Below, in pieces: positions 63,201 through 64,000 of a stretch of DNA of 64,000 nt (positions are counted from its first letter, which is position 1; every line of letters begins with the position of its first letter). The stretch is from Taibaiella lutea (GTDB lineage: Bacteria > Bacteroidota > Bacteroidia > Chitinophagales > Chitinophagaceae). The stretch is from contig NZ_VWSH01000003.1 in NCBI RefSeq assembly GCF_008629695.1, forward strand, positions 681,688 to 745,687, written 5' to 3'. The translations under genes were made by a program, and so were the position numbers. Below the pieces are notes generated by a model. The model was not told the DNA's origin, did no database searches, and worked only from the letters and a program-made list of their open reading frames with translations.

Positions 63201-63506
63201 ACTGGAAAACCTTGCAGCGCATTCATATTCATTGCCTGCGAAGATGCCTTTTTTATATTCCTTTGGAATGTCTTTTTTGATAATGAATTTGCCGTAGGCT
63301 ATGCCATGTTGTTTGCGGAAAACGGCGCGTTCAGCAGGCATCTGTCCTCTTTCGATTCTGGTCTTCTGCCCCATTTCAACGAACATTTCCTTAAGACGTT
63401 GTGTGACGATTCTGATATCGCCATCACTATCCCAACAAGCGACCTTATTGGCAGAAGCTTGTCCTTTGGGCATGGATTGCCCTTGTTTTTTTGATTCTTT
63501 ACTCAT
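60249..63506 (-). CDS. LodA-like CTQ quinoprotein oxidase fused to a catalase-fold domain
   Basis: A 1085-residue protein from ATG 63506 (a GTG at 63542 would add 12). Residues about 25-340 are catalase-superfamily-like: ERAVFRKQHGIAYGKF, the FIFQN block and RKTVYAASAQTR with proximal Tyr325 and Arg332. At the distal His position there appears to be Phe63. Residues about 350-1085 are LodA/GoxA-like: GIYPPIGVMRVGNSEKEYFIGPQV, the block FCLADAFHPGCEMTW with Cys765/Cys774, and RWMAIPWQTDTASC with Trp834/Trp839. Cys774 to Trp839 is 65 residues, the spacing I recall for the LodA CTQ pair. Expected: oxidase making hydrogen peroxide from an amine or amino acid; substrate unknown. No signal peptide seen. 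Confidence 0.8.
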   Translation of the reverse strand: MSKESKKQGQSMPKGQASANKVACWDSDGDIRIVTQRLKEMFVEMGQKTRIERGQMPAERAVFRKQHGIAYGKFIIKKDIPKEYKKGIFAGNEYECAARFSSDTGPTSPDLHSTLGLGLKLFGVEGPKLFGEGNNADFIFQNIDRFFARDAQQMCAFTTAGVVDGDYDAYIDKHPELASILNAMSKVEASCLSAGYWAILPFKLGETNIVKYRLIPEDTDRGAPFDDNDYLALDLQQRLRSKEAKFRFEIQPRTNPATMPLDDAQVVWSTEESPYVCIAELHFPQQDICAIGQPEFGNMLAFNIWRTLAAHEPLGSIAEARKTVYAASAQTRHQANGQPSQEPDRVNPHFTINSDEDSDCIVTAGIYPPIGVMRVGNSEKEYFIGPQVTDPEPRVDEYAYRDKTGALKRQAAQFRIYGFNAAGKAIKELTAENANIIWHSHLANQKSSWYEFQMALDIPDAATAPPSLLRNIDVKDRDSLIIDGKAQSISGTSIEDGPKFIGKFQGKKVYLGEMHTDDKGRLIMLGGHGVSENLNGDIAITFANNEGWYDDISDGPVTAEVEYNGVKLKVDPAWVICAPPDYAPMQKSVRTMWDLMRDVAVKAGMLARPARPSFTKDILPIFERLTNLQWVNAGFASAFGWGGQFDYTTPEWKIKLNDPSPANLEMRRTISNNFRRYDVSGAEAPQLWPWLYGDAVSIPSTGSVRQNSTLSDLQLSFLDQWVKGDFDADYKDRTGCPYIPPPMTIDTLPVAAQPEMLTRAAMEFCLADAFHPGCEMTWPMRTAGMYMSAFRLKHAPKLPLVDSCYYGPVMNSDVFTLAKGPLLGGQVAGGVTRWMAIPWQTDTASCRDGYTSEYDPYVPTFWPARVPNNILNEERYKEAINPELSEQTRKQAFAYRALWLNDLPLDGMAPNYTNQINSMIKYFDKLAVVQLRPGTPHNGAFPAAMQVGLIPSAEQEAALLNEARGELDAIMARKKITDKKATALLNTALTDLSKENLLNEYDSLSDAKANLTSLLEHELSEDFKESPVIKRLLRLLESKAHKAIKSLAMKPQGYTKTELGEGEKGSRFHRYVPYTFVKEEIVRKR

Positions 63507-63604
63507 GCGTTTTGCTTTAAATTGTGGTGATTCAATACGCACAAAATGAGAAGATTTTGAATTTTATGCAACGCGTATTTCTACCTGATTTATAAGTTAA
63601 CGAA

Positions 63605-63766
63605 GGGTTGCACCCAATTCTCTATGTATCTATCCCGCCGCCGGGAAAAGGTGTGGTTTAAATGAAACACATATATATAGGATAAAGGTTATAGAAAGAA
63701 ACCAGTAGTTCCGCATAGCAAAGCGAAGCTTTGAAGATTAAGTTAATGACACTGGGTTTGCACCCA
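63605..63766. repeat. Palindrome-bearing intergenic repeat region
   Basis: Small dyads GGGTTGCACCC (63605-63615), CCCGCCGCCGGG (63634-63645) and TGGGTTTGCACCCA (63753-63766). The twice-used GGGTtGCACCC core resembles intergenic repeats found in Bacteroidota. No ORF. Confidence 0.45.
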
Positions 63767-63812
63767 TCGCTTTTAGATTTCACTTTCAGCGTTTTCTGAA
63801 ACTACTTACACA

Positions 63813-63845
63813 AAAACCGCACTCAGAAGAGTGCGGTTTTCTTAT
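63813..63845. terminator. Hairpin terminator
   Basis: The stem AAAACCGCACTC/GAGTGCGGTTTT with loop AGAA, flanked by an A-run and a T-run so it may work in both directions. Confidence 0.7.
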
Positions 63846-63863
63846 TTTTTTACTGCAACATCA

Positions 63864-63893
63864 CAAAAAAAGCGCTCCGAAATGAGAGCGCAT
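63864..63893 (-). terminator. Rho-independent terminator (minus strand)
   Basis: The minus strand reads GCGCTC-TCATTTCG-GAGCGC followed by seven T. It lies just after the stop of the partial minus-strand gene. Confidence 0.85.
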
Positions 63894-63914
63894 TCTTTGT
63901 TGAATCAAATGTAA

Positions 63915-64000
63915 TTAACTACCAAAAACTTTCTGAATAATGCTGCTGGCTTGTCCCAGCGGATTTGCCCTGATCTTGGCTTCTTCGCTGCCTATTGTTG
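63915..64000 (-). CDS. 3' end of an unidentified minus-strand gene
   Basis: The minus strand ends TIGSEEAKIRANPLGQAS then SIIQKVFGS and TAA (63917-63915). Only 27 codons are visible and the 5' part lies beyond the window, so the product cannot be named. The frame, followed by a clean minus-strand terminator, supports a real gene end. Confidence 0.6.
   Translation of the reverse strand, partial: TIGSEEAKIRANPLGQASSIIQKVFGS

Noticed and set aside
34888-63845. Terminators at 34891-34922 and 63813-63845 as a pair of attachment sites
   Set aside because: They are similar (ACAAAAACCGCAYTCA.. and GAGTGCGG) but differ by a gap and several bases; AAAACCGC..GCGGTTTT is a common terminator form, so similarity is expected.

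Overview
The window reads as a chromosome segment of a Bacteroidota bacterium, most likely of the Chitinophagaceae type. The evidence is: two proteins with C-terminal type IX secretion (T9SS) sorting domains (11873-14038, 57491-59092); repeated promoters of the Bacteroidota form TTTG-N19-TAnnTTTG; a LytS/LytTR signalling pair; TlpA-like proteins with long N-terminal domains; a Bacteroidota-style dihydroorotase with QxH in place of HxH; and modest GC content. This assignment is inference; there is no rRNA in the window.

Region 1 (1 to about 34.4 kb) is ordinary chromosome with housekeeping genes and small local oddities. It holds TonB-like small proteins, an EamA transporter, a 23S rRNA uracil methyltransferase, a tandem pair of thioredoxin-like proteins, dihydroorotase, a DbpA-like helicase, a NYN-LOTUS protein, pheS, an M16 peptidase, proline dehydrogenase, HU, a CRP-like regulator with an AhpD-like protein, a CYTH protein, a methyltransferase, a DUF2891 protein, a LytS/LytTR operon, a polysaccharide deacetylase and an NlpC/P60 lipoprotein. 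Many transcription units end in clear hairpin terminators. Between 7.5 and 8.1 kb lies an array of about 17 degenerate 22-23 bp units carrying an AGGTnnnACCT dyad, followed by a palindromic interspersed element.

Region 2 (34.5-35.06 kb) is a tRNA cluster (Gly-GCC, Leu-UAA, Gly-GCC) followed by what looks like a decayed 3' half of another tRNA. It marks the start of accessory DNA.

Region 3 (35.3-42.1 kb) is a biosynthesis-like operon: a GT-B-like protein, a radical SAM protein, a double GT2 glycosyltransferase, a 39-residue coupled ORF, an APH-like kinase, a class III aminotransferase and a GNAT acetyltransferase. Several junctions overlap or nearly overlap. It looks like a pathway making a small amino- or sugar-containing product.

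Region 4 (42.6-55.5 kb) is the most unusual part. It has its own AT-rich promoter and contains several large beta-rich proteins without signal peptides whose strand-plus-long-helix layout suggests TULIP/BPI-like lipid-binding folds. Interspersed are a papain-like peptidase, a YopT-like peptidase and a trans-polyprenyl diphosphate synthase, then a 1305-residue giant protein and a second GT-B-like protein. I propose that the synthase makes a hydrophobic isoprenoid that the TULIP-like proteins bind or carry; this is a hypothesis.

Region 5 (56.1-63.5 kb) has a putative lipoprotein, a T9SS protein, and on the minus strand a LodB-like flavoprotein plus a LodA-like CTQ quinoprotein oxidase fused to an N-terminal catalase-fold domain. 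That domain keeps the proximal Tyr/Arg but appears to have Phe in place of the distal His. The right edge has palindromic repeats, two terminators and the 3' end of a further minus-strand gene.
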